Shown: piece by piece, positions 43,415 to 55,749 of the stretch
Layout of the letters: every line of letters begins with the position of its first letter
Numbering within the stretch: the first letter of the stretch is position 1
Assembly (NCBI RefSeq): GCF_963082655.1
Contig: NC_081555.1
Span: 33,009,557-33,073,556 of the forward strand
Direction of reading: 5' to 3'
Length of the DNA stretch: 64,000 nucleotides
Source of the DNA: Stomoxys calcitrans
Taxonomy: Eukaryota; Arthropoda; Insecta; Diptera; Muscidae
Made by a program: the position numbers and the translations under genes
Notes under the pieces: model-generated
The model's database searches: none
What the model was told of the DNA's origin: nothing
The model's input: the letters and a program-made list of their open reading frames with translations, nothing else

Positions 43415-44869
43415 TTTTTATACCCACCACCATAAGATGGGGGGTATACTAATTTCGTCATTCTGTTTGTAACTACTCGAAATATTCGTCTGAGACCCCG
43501 TAAAGTATATATATTCTTGATCGTCGTGACATTTTATGTCGATCTAGCCATGTCCGTCCGTCCGTCTGTCTGTCGAAAGCACGCTAACTTCCGAAGGAGT
43601 AAAGCTAGCCGCTTGAAATTTTACACAAAAACTTCTTATTAGTGTAGGTCGGTTGGTATTGTAAATGGGCCATATCGATCTATGTTTTGATATAGCTGCC
43701 ATATAAACCGATCATGGATCTTGACTTCTTGAGCCTCTAGAGTGCGCAATTCTTATCCGATTGGAATGAAATTTTGCACGACGTGTTTTGTTGTGATATC
43801 CAACAACTGTGCCAAGTATGGTTCAAATCGGTCCATAACCCGATATAGCTGCCATATAAACCGATCTTGGGTCATGACTTCTTGAGCCTCTAGAGTGCGC
43901 AATTCTTATCCGATTGGAATGAAATTTTGCACGACGTGTTTTGTTGTGATATCCAACAACTGCGCCAAGTATAGTTCAAATCGGTCCATAACCCGATATA
44001 GCTGCCATATAAACCGATCTTGGGTCTTGACTTCTTGAGCCACTAGAGGACACAATTCTTACCCGATTTGAATGAATTTTTGCACGAAGTATTTCGTTGT
44101 GATATCCAACAACTGTGCCAAGTATGGATGAAATCGGTTCATAACCTGATATAGCTGTCATATAAACAGATCTGGGGATTTGACTTCTTGAGCTTCTAGA
44201 GGGCGCAATTCCTATCCGATTTGGCTGAAATTTTGCATGACGTATTTTATTTTTACTTTCAACCACTATGTCAAATAAAATACAAGTCGGTCCATAACCT
44301 GATATAGCTGCCATATAAACCGATCTTGGGTCTTGACTTCTTGAGCCTCTAGAGGGCGCAATTCTTATCCGAATGGAATGAATATTTGCACGAAGTATTT
44401 CGCTATGATATCCAACAACTGTGTTAAATAAGGTTTAAATCGGTTCATAACCTGATATAGCTGCCATATAAACCGATCTGGGATCTTGACTTCTTGACCC
44501 CTAGAGGTCGCAATTATTATCCGATATGCCTGAAATTTTGTACGACGGATCCTCTCATGACCATCAACAAACGTGTTTATTATGGTCTGAATCTGTCTAT
44601 AGCCCGATACAGATCCCATATAAATCGTTCTCTCTATTTTACTTCGTGAGCCCCAATGGGCGCAATTCTTATACGAATTGGCTGAAATTTTACACAGGTC
44701 CATACCATACCGGACCATATCTTGATATCGTTTTAATAACAGAGCAACTCTTTTCTTATATCCTTTTTTGCCTAAGAAGAGATGCCGGGAAAAGAACTCG
44801 ACAAATGCGATCCATGGTGGAGGGTATATAAGATTCGGCCCGGCCGAACTTAGCACCCTTTTACTTGTT
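43415..44869 (+). mobile_element. DINE-1/mini-me-like element, family A, full length
   Basis: Complete from TTTTTATACCCACCACCATA to TTTTACTTGTTT (1455 bp). It holds the core ATATATTCTTGATCGTCGTG and a GTCY tract (43555-43574). 153-bp repeats begin with CCGATC at 43708, 43861 and 44014. The 3' hairpin is made by TTCGGCCCGGCCGAA (44834-44848). It shares internal sequence with 3791-4690 rather than with the 38-41 kb copies. Confidence 0.8.
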
Positions 44870-44934
44870 TAAATTGCAACCTAATGTTATGTAAAAGTAT
44901 GAGGGAATTGAATGTTAATTTTGTATTGGAGAAT

Positions 44935-47505
44935 ATCAGCGGAAGGATATTAGGATAGGTTAAAATGGTAGTCTGCCATCAGACTCACTTAGACATTTTC
45001 GTTCATTGTGATACCTCAGGAACAGAAGGAGGAAGATTCCTTCTAATTCCTACCGTTAAACCATCCAGATCGCTTTAAAAAGCCTAACAACTGAAAACTT
45101 AGCTTACATGTCGCCAGAGGCATACCGACAGATTCCAGTATCCCTGGAATGTGTAGGATAACTCCTAGTCTCGCAAGCTCATCCTGTAAAGCGGACGAGG
45201 AAGATATCTCTGTGGCCTGGCACCCAGAACAGATGAATTTTGAACTGTTCAGCCATCTCGTTGAGAGATCTGCGACAGTCGAGCAAGGTTTTGCGTTCAG
45301 AAATACGTTTTTAGGGATTTAATGCCTGACTGTCTGAGAAGATATTTTTCCATCCATCACATCCTTAAATGCAAGGATCTCCGCTTGATCCACACTGCAG
45401 TGGTCGGGTAACCTTTTCGATATGACCAGTTCTGGGTTTTTGCAGTACACCTCGAAGCCCACGTGGTCGTTTAGTTTTGAGCCATCCGTGTTGAAGTCTA
45501 TGTAACTTCTGTTACCAGGGATATCGTAGTTCCAATCGGTTCTATCAGGAACAGTGGTACAGTACTTTTCATCCAAAAACGGCTCAGGTGGGGTGTAATC
45601 CACACTGCCTAAAACATTGGATATTGTATCAAGGACAGCACAGTGTGCGTAGCCGCCACATGACCAATAAGAAAGCTCCCTTAACCTCACGGCAGTGGTG
45701 GCTGCAATTTGGGTAGCCACAATGTCCAGTGGCATAAGATGTAGCATTAAATTCAGTGCATTAGATGATGTCTTCCTCAGTGCGGCTGTGATGCACAAAC
45801 AAGCCATCCTTTGGATCCGGATAAGTATTGAGCAGTAGGTGGACTTTTGAAGCGCCATCCACCAGACCACAACACCATATAGCATTATAGGTCTGACAAC
45901 TGCAGTATATACCCAATGCGTGACCCGCGGTCTAAGCCCCCAACATTTGCCAATGGCTCTCTTGCAGGTGTAGAGGGCACCTCGCCCTTTCCAAAATGCT
46001 GCATCGATGTATCGAATGTATCGATGACCGAATGTATAGATGACCAAAACCTCAGTATGAGTTAAATACTGCAGGCATAGCCCTTCTCTAAATAAAGGGA
46101 AGGCGGAAGTTGGTTATGAATAAAATTCGGCAAACATTGCACAGTGATTTTTCACTTACGCTCACAAGGTGTTAATTTTAATCACGCACGATCCTTACAT
46201 ATTCGCTCACGATCACGGACGCTTGCGAGACAAAAATTAAGCTCACTCACTCACAAGAAACTTACGACTCCAACTCACCAATGAACAACGTGGTTCTCAT
46301 GTACGCAAAAAAAATAATTCATTAGCCATAAACGAACTTTTCGCCAAGTAAACTTCTTTTATGAAAAACGTTTACCATAAAATTGCAAGAATTTGTGACT
46401 AATACAAAAGATGGATATTTCTTTATGGCGCAAAATATTGTCAAACATGTATAAAAAAAAATTCATTAGCCATAAAATAACTTTTCGCCAAGTAAACTTC
46501 TTTTATGAAAAACCTTTACCATAAAATTGCAAGAATTTGTGACTAATACAAAGGATAGCGCAAAATATTGTCAAACAATCTATGCGCTGTGGAAATTCTT
46601 TCTGCCTGGCACCGTTTGCCGCAAAATCTAACGAACATTTAATTCGCCTAAAATAAAATTTGAAAAATTGCCACTCTTCCAGTTTACATCCACACGCGAT
46701 CGCGAGCCTCCGAATAATGAATGCTGGCAGACTGAGCTTTATCCTTTAAAAAACTAAAAATTAGTCGTATTTGAGGAAATGTGGTGCGTTAAATTGGCCC
46801 ACCTTCGTCTTCCTCGTGAACAGGCATATTTCAGTCTTCTCTGGGTTAACATTGAGACCTCTGGGTCTAGCCCAGTCATATGCCATATGCAAGACCCTTT
46901 CGGCCCTTCTGCATAGCTCATTCGGATCCTTATCCCTTAAAAGTATTATAACATCGTTTGCGTAAAACACGCGTTTAAACAAATACCTCCTCAGTCATCA
47001 ACCGTAATAGGTCATTTATTGTGGTCGCCCATAGGAGTGGCGATAAAATGCCCCCCTGTGACGTGCCTTGTGCCGCTTTCTCCCTCATATTTATGTCATG
47101 GGATACACAAATTATCCACATGTTCCTTAGCATATTTTTTATCCAGTCTCTAAGAACCGGGTCCACCCGGTACTGGTCTAAGGATTGGATTGTGCAGGCA
47201 ATGTTGATAGCTCCCACGATGTCAATGCATACCGCCAGTGTGTACTTTTTGACATCTAAGGATTCTTCTATTGTATCCACAACACAGACCTTCCCTTGAC
47301 ATTGGCATGCTGTTTGCAATTGAGCAGATAGCTGGATGTCCTACTCTTTATCATGGTGTCCACAATACGTCCCATGGTTTTGAGTAGAAAGGACGTAAGG
47401 CTCATAGGTCTGCAGGCCTTTGGTGTCGCATACCTTGCCTTGCAGGGCTTGTGTATAAATACCGCCCTTGCCTCCTGCCTGGCTTTCAGAGTACTTACAA
47501 GACCC
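44935..47505 (-). pseudogene. RNase H-type LINE ORF2 with an insertion
   Basis: Read right to left. Fingers contain RPMSLTSFLLKTM (about 47400); the palm has CIDIVGAINIACT and QGGILSPLLW (47319-46975). The catalytic box is YAND where YADD is expected (about 46955), so the active site is lost. Thumb lies in 46047-45650; RNase H has NTDGSKLND and VDQAEILAF (45510-45330). A degenerate ALQDELARLG end lies near 45170. A roughly 690-bp non-LINE insert (46060-46750) separates palm from thumb. It is probably the same family as 1-1290. Confidence 0.8.
46060..46750. other. Insert in LINE with two 144-bp direct repeats
   Basis: AT-rich, non-LINE sequence between the palm and thumb codons of the surrounding LINE. 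Two tandem units begin with ATTCATTAGCC at 46317 and 46461 and contain TTTTCGCCAAGTAAACTTC. No terminal inverted repeats, LTRs or ORF were recognised. It may be part of an unclassified mobile element. Confidence 0.5.
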
Positions 47506-48114
47506 CATCAATGTAGAGAACGAATAAAATCAAATTTAATAAAGTCAGTTGGAAGAACACGGGATAACGGGGGCTGGAACTTTGAGCTTCGACTTGAGTG
47601 GTGTTCATCGTTATCACGGGAAGCTTGTTTATAAGCTACCGGGCGCGTCCATAGGCTACGGACAGTAGAATTTTTCGTATTTATGCGGAGTAGCAGCCGC
47701 AGTCAGTCAGTGATTTCCAGTGGAGAGTCTCAGTGAGGAGTCACGGAGCCCTGAGTCTCACTTAAATATTGAGTGCCAATGACACTCGAAACGACAAGGC
47801 AAGTTATTGGCACCTTTAAATAACCATTGTATATTGGCACCTTTAAATGGTTGTCGGTTCTTGGAGCAAACGGCTTGCGACCTCGAAGGATACATGAACG
47901 ATCCCACATAACCCAAGCAGAGAAAGAGAATGTGAGACCTCGTACTAGAGGCTATACACGAATAAAAGAAAAAGACGGGGGGAGTGGAGAACCAGAACAG
48001 GGGGTGATAAAACGCTCGTCCCTAAGCAAGCACGTATCTACCAAGGCCGCAACATGTGGCACCCCCGTCGGAACCATCCTGTTCCCTCAAAAAACCTAAG
48101 GAGACATACCAGAT
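47506..48114. other. Unassigned sequence between two LINE relics
   Basis: Contains TATTGGCACCTTTAAAT twice (about 47804 and 47831) and a CAGTCAGTCAGTG motif near 47702 resembling LINE 5' regions. The plus-strand frame at 47827-48099 could be an ORF1 start but has no Met and no domain. Nothing firmer can be said. Confidence 0.35.
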
Positions 48115-48869
48115 GTAAGTTTAGAAGAAACGGCTCCCCACAAAGGAGAGCCTACGTCTTTGCAGAAACGGACAGGAACACAGCAAAGGCTCAATAGTCT
48201 CCTCTTCCTCCTCATCGAGGTAACTCCTACGGAAATGGTTGTGCAGTATCCCCATGCTCGCCGCCATGCGGCCTATGGCACAGTGTCCGGTTATGACCCC
48301 TGTCACAGTACTCATCGACCTCTTATCGAATGCCAGCAACTTCCTCGTCCTCCTCCGATCGAGCGCCTTGGCAGTCCGGCACCATCTACCGAGTCCCACC
48401 TCGCCACCGACGTCGCCCCGGCCATCCCATCTACTGTGTTTAGTATCTCGACAAATGACATGTAGGCAAGACTGATGACTGGTCCGCCCAGCGTAAACGA
48501 CCCCGTTGACGCGCACTCGTCCACCCTCTATTTTCCTGTTATCCCCTCATGCCCAGGAGCCCATGTCAGCGTCACATCGTGGGCCCGGAGCCTATCCAGG
48601 GATTCCAAACAATCCGCCACGCATCTCGAACTCACCATTCTCGACCCCAAGGCCTTGAGCGCCGCCATACTGTCTACATAAATTCTGAATTTCGAGGGCG
48701 GTAAGCCCCTTACCAGAATTTCTTTTGCGGCCACTGCAATGGTACAGACCTCTGCCTGAAGGATCGTACACTCGTCCGGCAGCCTTAGAGACATACTGAT
48801 ATCGAGTGCATCAGAATATACCCCCCAACCAGTCCGTGACTCCTGACGCTTGGAACCATCTGTGTAGAT

Positions 48870-49300
48870 TGAGATCTCATGCTCCTAAAGTTCACCATCC
48901 TCTCTCCATTCTTTCCTCTCAGGAAATCAAATCGCGAATGCCGTCACTCCAGTCGGCACTGGTGCCAGGTAGTCGGAGATCCTCCTCAGTCTACCCTCCG
49001 TATCCATAACAGCCAGAATCGAACTGTGGCATCAGAGTATATACTCAATCCAGTCCCTGACTCCATCTTGAAGCCATCTGTGTAGATCGGGGTCTCATCC
49101 TCCTAAAGTACACCATACTCCCTCCATTCGTTCCTCTCTGTAAATCAAATCGCGAATGCCGTCACTCCAGTCGGCACTGGTGCCAGGTAGTCGGAGATCC
49201 TCCTCAGTGTACCCTCCGTATACATAACAGCCAGCATCGAACTGTGGCCTCAATCCTCCTCCTTCAGCATGCCGAGCTCTCTCAGCCTAAGCGCAACCCT
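48870..49300. repeat. 218-bp tandem duplication in the LINE
   Basis: AAATCAAATCGCGAATGCCG recurs at about 48924 and 49142, and GAACTGTGGC at 49021 and 49239, both 218 bp apart. It is a local duplication inside the RNase H to thumb interval of the LINE. Confidence 0.85.
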
Positions 49301-49592
49301 GGCGGCGCTGGTCCAAATATAGGCCCCAATGGGCTGCTTATCCAGCATCGCCTCCAGGCTTGCCAGCGGTGCGAATCTCCGTGCCCCTGTGATCCCGCGA
49401 CAGGCCAGTCACTGGACTTTCTCGAACACCCTCGCACGCGTCCTCTTCCCTATGGCATTCCACCATACCAGTGAACCAGAGGCCAGTACTGGTCTCAGGA
49501 TGGCCGTATACATCCAATAAATCATCCAGTCACCCCTCACTTCCTACCGAACATCCTCCTGCAGAAGTAAAAAGCGCACAGTGCTTTACCAC

Positions 49593-49873
49593 CGTAGCGC
49601 AGAGCATGTCCGCCTATGTTCGAATCCTGGCGAGACCATCAGAAAAATTTTCAGCGGTGGTTTTCCCCTCCTAATGCTGGCAACATTTGTGAGATACTAT
49701 GCCATGTAAAACTTTTCTCCAAAAAGATGTTGCACTGCGGCATACTGTTCGGACTGGCTATAAAAAGGAGGCCCCTTATCATTGAGCTTAGAGTTGAATC
49801 TGACTGCACTCATTGATATGTGAGAAGTTTGCCCCTGTTCCTTAGTGGAATGTTCATGGGCAAAATTTGTATT
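49593..49873 (+). mobile_element. tRNA-derived SINE inside the LINE
   Basis: Begins GTAGCGCAGAGCATGTCCGC and has a B box TTCGAATCC. It continues through the usual body to TGGGCAAAATTTGTATT. An imperfect 11-bp direct repeat, TGCTTTACCAC (49582-49592) and TGCCTTACGAC (49874-49884), may be its target duplication. It splits the thumb region of the minus-strand LINE. Confidence 0.8.
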
Positions 49874-50077
49874 TGCCTTACGACTTCTTTCCTCGGTGTT
49901 CCACTTCCTTCGTTCAGCCGCAGGGTGACCCCGTCCATGGACGGAAGTCTGAACTCCGGTATCTTATATCTACGCGTAAAAAGCACCAACTCCGTCTTCC
50001 CTGGGTTAGTCCTCAACTCATTTCTGGTAGCCCATCGCGACAGCTGATCGTCGACAGAAACTTGCCTCGGACCACCA

Positions 50078-50820
50078 GCACGACATCGTCCGCATAACCG
50101 ATAATCCTCGTGCCGTTCCCACCGAGATCCATCAGGATTTCATTAATCACGAGGTTCCATAGAATCGGTGAGAACACCCCTCCTTGAGGCATTCCTCTGG
50201 TCACCCGCCTTCTGACCACACTATCTCCCAGATTCGCATTAATAATCCTGCCATAAAGCATATTTTTTGTCCCTTGGGTGATTAAGGGGTGACCGTGCGG
50301 TTCAATGCGGCGACTATCGCCTCAATCTCCGCATTATTGAAAGCCCCCTCAATATCCAAGAAGGCCGCCAAAGTGCAATCCTACTGTCGGATAGACGTCT
50401 CGACCTCCTGTACCACCTCGTGAAGGGCCGACTCCACCGACCTGCCAGCAGCACGACATCGTGTGCATAACCGATAATTCTCGTGCCGTCTCCACCGAGA
50501 TCCATCAGAATTTCATTAATCACGAGGTTCCATAGAATCGGTGAGAACACCCCACCTTGAGGCATTGCTTTGGTCACCCGCCTTGTGACCACACTATCTC
50601 CCAGGTTCGCAATTATAATCCTGCCATAAAGCATATTGTTTGGCCCTTGGGAGATTAGGGGGTCTCACGGTCATCCAATGCGGCGATTATCGCCCAAATC
50701 TGCACATTATTGAAAGCCCCCTCAATATCCAAAAAGGCCGCCACAGTGTAAACCTTTGGTCGGATATACGTCTCGACCTCCTGTACCACCTAGTGAAGGG
50801 CCAACTCCACCCACCTGCCT
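50078..50820. repeat. 372-bp tandem duplication of the LINE palm region
   Basis: AGCACGACATCG at 50078 and 50450 and the block ending ATTATTGAAAGCCCCCTC near 50333 and 50706 are about 372 bp apart. One unit encodes YADD, the other YAHD. Units differ by roughly 5 percent, so the duplication is not brand new. Confidence 0.85.
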
Positions 50821-51480
50821 TTGAGGTATGATTGTTATGCCATACTGACCTTTTCCGGCGTCAGTCCCCCTCTTACCTTCAGGTCAATCAGTCTTTCCAA
50901 TGTTTTCAGCGAAAATGATGACAGACTAATAGGTCTATAATTCTTTGTCGTATTGTGGTTTATTCTTCCCGCCTTGACTTCCCTCTATGCCCTCGGTGTA
51001 TAGAACCATTCCAGGCTCGCCCCGAACATCTGCTCAAGCCATGGCAGGGTGACTCCCAGAGACTTCTGTAACAGTGCCGGATAATTCCGTCAGATCCAGC
51101 CGACTTAAATGGCCGAAAGTGCGGACCGCCCACGCAATCTTCGGCTAGTCAACGATGTCCCTGATGAGGTCATCCGTTAAGGCCACATGTGCAGGTATTG
51201 TGATGACCTGATCGCCGTCCTGGCTACCTGTGAAATGAGCCTCCATCAAAAGTTCCACCGTCTCCTGCCCACACTCAGTGTAAATTTTCGTGCAGGAACT
51301 CCTCTTCGCCTTTCTCGTCGCCATCTGGAACTTGACAAGGACCTCACGATACTCGTCCCAGCCCTCTGCCGTGTTCTCTTTCTTGGCCTTCTTAAAAAGT
51401 ATTCTTTGGACTGTATTCGGCACAGTTTTTGGAAGTCATAATGGGAAGGGAAGAAGATAACCTTCAAAGCGATTTTAAAT

Positions 51481-52536
51481 ATCGTCATAAATTCCCAAGA
51501 CCCACTAACATCAATTCCATTCCATTAACTTCCTCATAGAATGACCCATATATAAACTATTTTCTATCAGTCTAAAAATCCGTTTAAGATCCAAATTGAT
51601 TGCATGTGAAGCCAGAAAACAAAAACAAAAACAAAACACAAAAAAACTCCATATAAACGCTCTTGATAAACATTCAACCATTTCCACATACAATGTGGAA
51701 TTCTAATGTGAACTTGTTAATACTTTATGGTCACAGATTAGTCAATGTGGCGGCCGCCAATAGAAAAAGTTGTGAATGTGTGTCCGTTTAGCCGCTATGG
51801 TCTGTCCGTCACAACTCTACCCTAGCGATACCATCGACAGTTGACCGAACGGGCAAACAACCAACCGGCTACGACATCGACGACAATCTCATCGAGAATC
51901 AAACATGCTGTGATCCAAAGTGTGTTTCTAGCCATCGACAGGCACTGATTCATAGTCGAAGCTTGTGTTATATCACCATCATTCCATCTCGCAAACTATG
52001 CGGGAGTTGGATAAAAATCTAAGCCAAGTAAAAAAAGAGTTCTGCGATTGTGATTCTGCATACTTGTGTGTATGAATGGGTTTGTGTACCACTACTGGGT
52101 AGTTTCCTAGTATCTGCATAACAATATGGGGAATACTTATTGTTTGTTATAGAATCAAATGATTGGCATCCATTTATATAATCGCCAGGTATTTTTCTGC
52201 AACAATAATAAATTGTTAGAAATATTGTGGCAATATTTATTTTTGTTTGATAAAATTGCTGTAAAGGTTTCCAGGTTTATTCTGTTGTTGCACAATGAAG
52301 CAGGGGGAAATAAGGTAGAAGGTAAGAAGGGGGAAAATGGCAATTGGTATATGAATCATAACTGCAGAGTAGCTTTACCAAGCAAAGTTCGGGGCAGAGT
52401 AAACATTTTCAACTAAAATGTGGTTGCCGGAGTAAGTTTATTCCGTTGTTGGTATTGAATCTCATAAGTTTACTATTGTTTAGGGTTATTTTAAAAAATT
52501 ATCTAAAATATCACATTATTCTCCAGCAGAAATTGA
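51481..52536. other. Probably non-repetitive DNA, no gene recognised
   Basis: About 1 kb of mixed composition, including a more GC-rich stretch at 51740-51960. No ORF with a domain, RNA gene or transposon end was seen. The minus-strand frames at 51511-51693 and 52155-52343 are short and featureless. Confidence 0.45.
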
Positions 52537-53321
52537 AACAAGTAAAAAGGCATTAAGTACGGCCGGGCCGAACTTAAGATACCCACCACCTCGGGTGTAT
52601 ATGTAAACTTCCTTTCGCCACAATCTGATGGAAATTGGATAACTTATGCACCCAGACCAGGAGATCGGTCTATATGGCAGCTATATCTAAATATAGTCCC
52701 ATCTGAACCATATTTGGGTCAGATGTCGGAAAGTTGAAAATAACCCATTCTTTTAAATTTCAGCGAAATCGTATAAAAATTAAAGCTATTATGGGCTTCA
52801 GGTCCTTTATCGGGAGATCGGCCTATATGGCTGCTATATCTTAATATGGATCGATCTAATCCATATTTGGGTCAGATATCGGGAGGCTTAAAATAACACG
52901 CTTTTGCAAATTTCAGCAAAGTCGGGTAATAAATAAAGCTTTTATGGTCTTCAGACCCATTATCGGGAGATTGGTCTATATGGTAACTATATCTAGATAT
53001 AGTCCGATGTGAACCATATTTGGCTCAATTGTCGGGAAGCCTTAAACTCCTCACTGTTTCAAATTTCAGCTAAATCGGATGAAAAATAAAGTTTTAATGG
53101 CCATTAGACCCTTTATCTGATAATCGGTCTATAGCTATATCCAAATATAGTCCGATTTGGCCCGTTTAAGAACTAAACCAACGTACATCAAAAAGACTTA
53201 TCTGTGCCAAATTTCAGTTCAATATCTCAATTTTTGAAGGCTCTAGAGTGATTACAACAGACGTACGGTGAGACGGACGGGCATGGGTAGAACGTCTTAG
53301 ATTTTTTGCTGACCAATAATA

Positions 53322-53557
53322 TTGGGTTGCCCAAAAAGTAATTGCGGATTTTTTAAAAGAAAGTAAATGCCTTTTTAATAAAACTTAGAATGAACTTTAA
53401 TCAAATATACTTTTTTTACACTTTTTTTCTAAAGCAAGCTAAAAGTAACAGCTGATAACTGACAGAAGAAAGAATGCAATTACAGAGTCACAAGCTGTGT
53501 GAAAAATTGTCAACGCCGACTATATGAAAAATCCGCAATTATTTTTGGGCAACCCAA
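53322..53557. mobile_element. MITE (mariner-type), copy 2, 236 bp
   Basis: Begins TTGGGTTGCCCAAAAAGTAA and ends with the inverse TTGGGCAACCCAA, flanked by TA at 53320-53321 and 53558-53559. No ORF. It sits inside the DINE-like element and immediately left of the LTR element. Same family as 36710-36944. Confidence 0.88.
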
Positions 53558-53563
53558 TATATA

Positions 53564-54009
53564 TGTTAACATCAAAGATGTTTGCTGGGATGTCAGCCAA
53601 ACAAAAAATTCTTTATATTGGATTTCGATACCAAAAAATTGCTGATTCTATTGATTAATTCATTGACCGCTGTCAGTCAACATTGTCCGCCTGCAACAAC
53701 AAACAGTGAACCATCATGATTTGTAAGCAACAATATGAAATGGTAATGGTAATGAAATGTAAGCATTTCTACAGCTAACGCAAGGGTCAACAATCCGTAT
53801 CCACCAGTACCGCAGATCAACAGCAAACACAGCAAAGCGGGTAACCTGACACCTCATGACGACAACAATAACAAAATCGTCAATCAGCAAGAAACCAATA
53901 GCAGCAACAGCAACAGCACCAACCAACTTCAACCTAAGTTTAAGATTTTTGATTCAGTTCTGTAAAAGCACTCAAATTAATAAAAACAGAAATGTAGTAA
54001 CTGTTAACT
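53564..54009 (+). repeat. 5' LTR, 446 bp
   Basis: Starts TGTTAACATCAAAG and ends CTGTTAACT directly before GGCGCCCAAC. Compared with the 3' LTR I see two differences (near 53952 and 53963). Confidence 0.92.
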
Positions 54010-54253
54010 GGCGCCCAACAATCCATCAACGCACCCGGAGGCTGTGACCAAGGACCAAAAAAACACCCTAGAAGACCACAGAGGCTGTAGCTACAACTAC
54101 CGGCTCAACACACGTCAACAAGTAAGCGGACGATTCTCCAAGTAGATTTAACGAAAGGACAACGAAATCGCCTCCATGGACGTATGGAAAATCTTTATAG
54201 GGATACATTTGTAAGTAGGCAGTGAACACAAAAAAAAAAAATTTGTGAATCGT

Positions 54254-54640
54254 AGATTTAATAATTAAGAAGAATTTAAGTACAAAAGTGAAAAAAAAAT
54301 GTGAAAACTCTGGTAGAGAAAAAAATTTTGGTGAATAATTAAAGAATTTAAAAATTGTAACTTCAGGAAATAGAAAAATCAATAGAATTAAGAAAAGTTG
54401 GAAAAAGTTAGATTTAATAATTAAGAAGAATTTAAGTACGAAAGTGAAAAAAATGTGAAAACTCTGGTAGAGAAAAAAATTTTGGTGAATAATTAAAGAA
54501 TTTAAAAATTGTAACTTCAGGAAATAGAAAAATCAATAGAATTAAGAAAAGTTGGAAAAAGTTAGATTTAATAATTAAGAAGAATTTAAGTACGAAAGTG
54601 AAAAAAAAACGTGAAAACTCTGGTAGATAAAAAAAAAAAA
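54254..54640 (+). repeat. A-rich leader repeats, about 155 bp, 2.5 copies
   Basis: AGATTTAATAATTAAGAAGA recurs at 54254, 54410 and 54564, with GTGAAAACTCTGGTAGA in each unit. They lie between PBS and env, where gag would normally start. Tandem repeats in the untranslated leader are seen in some Gypsy elements. Confidence 0.85.
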
Positions 54641-54720
54641 AAAAAAAAAAAATAGATGAACTCACAGAAAATACCAACAAAATTATAAAAATTGTAAAAA
54701 CCAATGAAAATTTTATAACC

Positions 54721-55709
54721 ATGCTCAAAATGAAAATTGACCTTTTAAAGGAAGAAATTGTTAATGTAAATTATGCCATTCACTGGGCAAAGTCCGGCAT
54801 AATAAATTCATTTGTATTGTCGAACACTGAAGTGAATATTGCAAAAGAGCTTTTCGAGAAAGATTCAATTCCCTTTGTAAACATAGAAGAAATATTCGAA
54901 TTCTCTGAAGTAAAAATTGCATCAAATAAAAATCACTTATTTATATCGTCAATGTACCGACTACGAATTTAGATTCCTGCAGTAAACTCTTGATTAAACC
55001 CACTAAGAGTGGGGATCTTATTAATAAAATTGATTATAATGAAATACTAGTTTGTAAAAATGAATCCTATGGGATCCTTAAACCATGTAAATCTTTCAAT
55101 AATCTGACTGTTTGTAATTTAAATAATGTCAAAAGAATAGAAAAAGAAAATTGTTTGTTAAATCTTTTAAAAAGCGTAGAAGCAAACTGTACTTTATTGA
55201 GACATAGCACCACCCCTACAGTAGAGGAAGTCTTGCCTGGGATGATTCTACTAAATCAATTCGATGGTACCATTCTCATCAACGACGAGCAGTACAATCT
55301 TACGGGAACCTTCATAATCAAGTTTCAAAACGCTTCCATAACAATTGACAACGAGACATACAACTATTTCCAAACAACGTATGCCGAACCATTACCTGCA
55401 ATCCTACAACCTAGATCTCCTGGATCAAAAATAGAGGAAGTAACCACTTTGGAATTTGTAAAAAGGATCCATCTAAACAATACAAAAGCGATAGAACTGT
55501 TGAACATTAAAAACAAATGGAGTGCGGCCGTGCATTTACTCACAATAGCTGCAGCTCTCATTCTGGTATTGTTCTTGATAAGAAGAAAGCAGCGCCCATT
55601 GATTGAAACCGTTAATCTAGCACCTTCCAATCAACTATCAGTTCCGACATCGAATTCAACAAACTTTCCAAGAGACGTACCAAGATTATCTCAGATACCT
55701 TACTTCTAA
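54721..55709 (+). pseudogene. env: env-like glycoprotein remnant (distal part), frameshifted
   Basis: Two overlapping pieces, 54721-54972 and 54990-55709, in different frames; the frame changes near 54945, so the gene is broken by a small indel. The amino-terminal part of a normal errantiviral env, including signal peptide and cleavage region, is missing. The second piece has several N-glycosylation sequons (for example NLT, NAS, NET) and a C-terminal hydrophobic segment (about residues 181-197, LLTIAAALILVLFLI) followed by basic RRK, as in a type I membrane anchor, and a short tail. It resembles the Gypsy env/baculovirus F family in layout. It ends 40 bp before the 3' LTR. Confidence 0.7.
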
Positions 55710-55749
55710 CGGTATTACGATCGAGGACGCTCGTAACTAAGAGGGGAGG

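Larger units (their letters stand above)
48115..51480 (-). pseudogene. RNase H-type LINE ORF2 (second lineage) with tandem duplications
   Basis: Read right to left. Linker has WDEYREVLVKFQMATRKAKR (51360-51290). Palm contains MPQGGVFSPILWNLVINEI followed by IIGYADDVVLV (50261-50060). Post-palm has NPGKTELVLFTRRYKIPEF (about 50000). RNase H is at 48794-48528 (QAEVCTIAVAAK, IYVDSMAALKAL, TWAPGHEG). The C-terminal zinc-finger-like tail has GVITGHCAIG, EEEEET and CSCPFLQRRR (48300-48130). A 372-bp and a 218-bp tandem duplication disrupt it, and a SINE is inserted at 49593. Dead copy; RNase H order fits the I/LOA group. Confidence 0.85.

Noticed and set aside
47827..48099. ORF1 of a LINE
   Set aside because: The frame begins at TTG, has no zinc knuckle or RRM, and its neighbours are LINEs in the opposite orientation.
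53714..54047. Frames in the 446-bp LTR (also at 55900)
   Set aside because: LTR sequence, duplicated with the LTR; no supporting motif.
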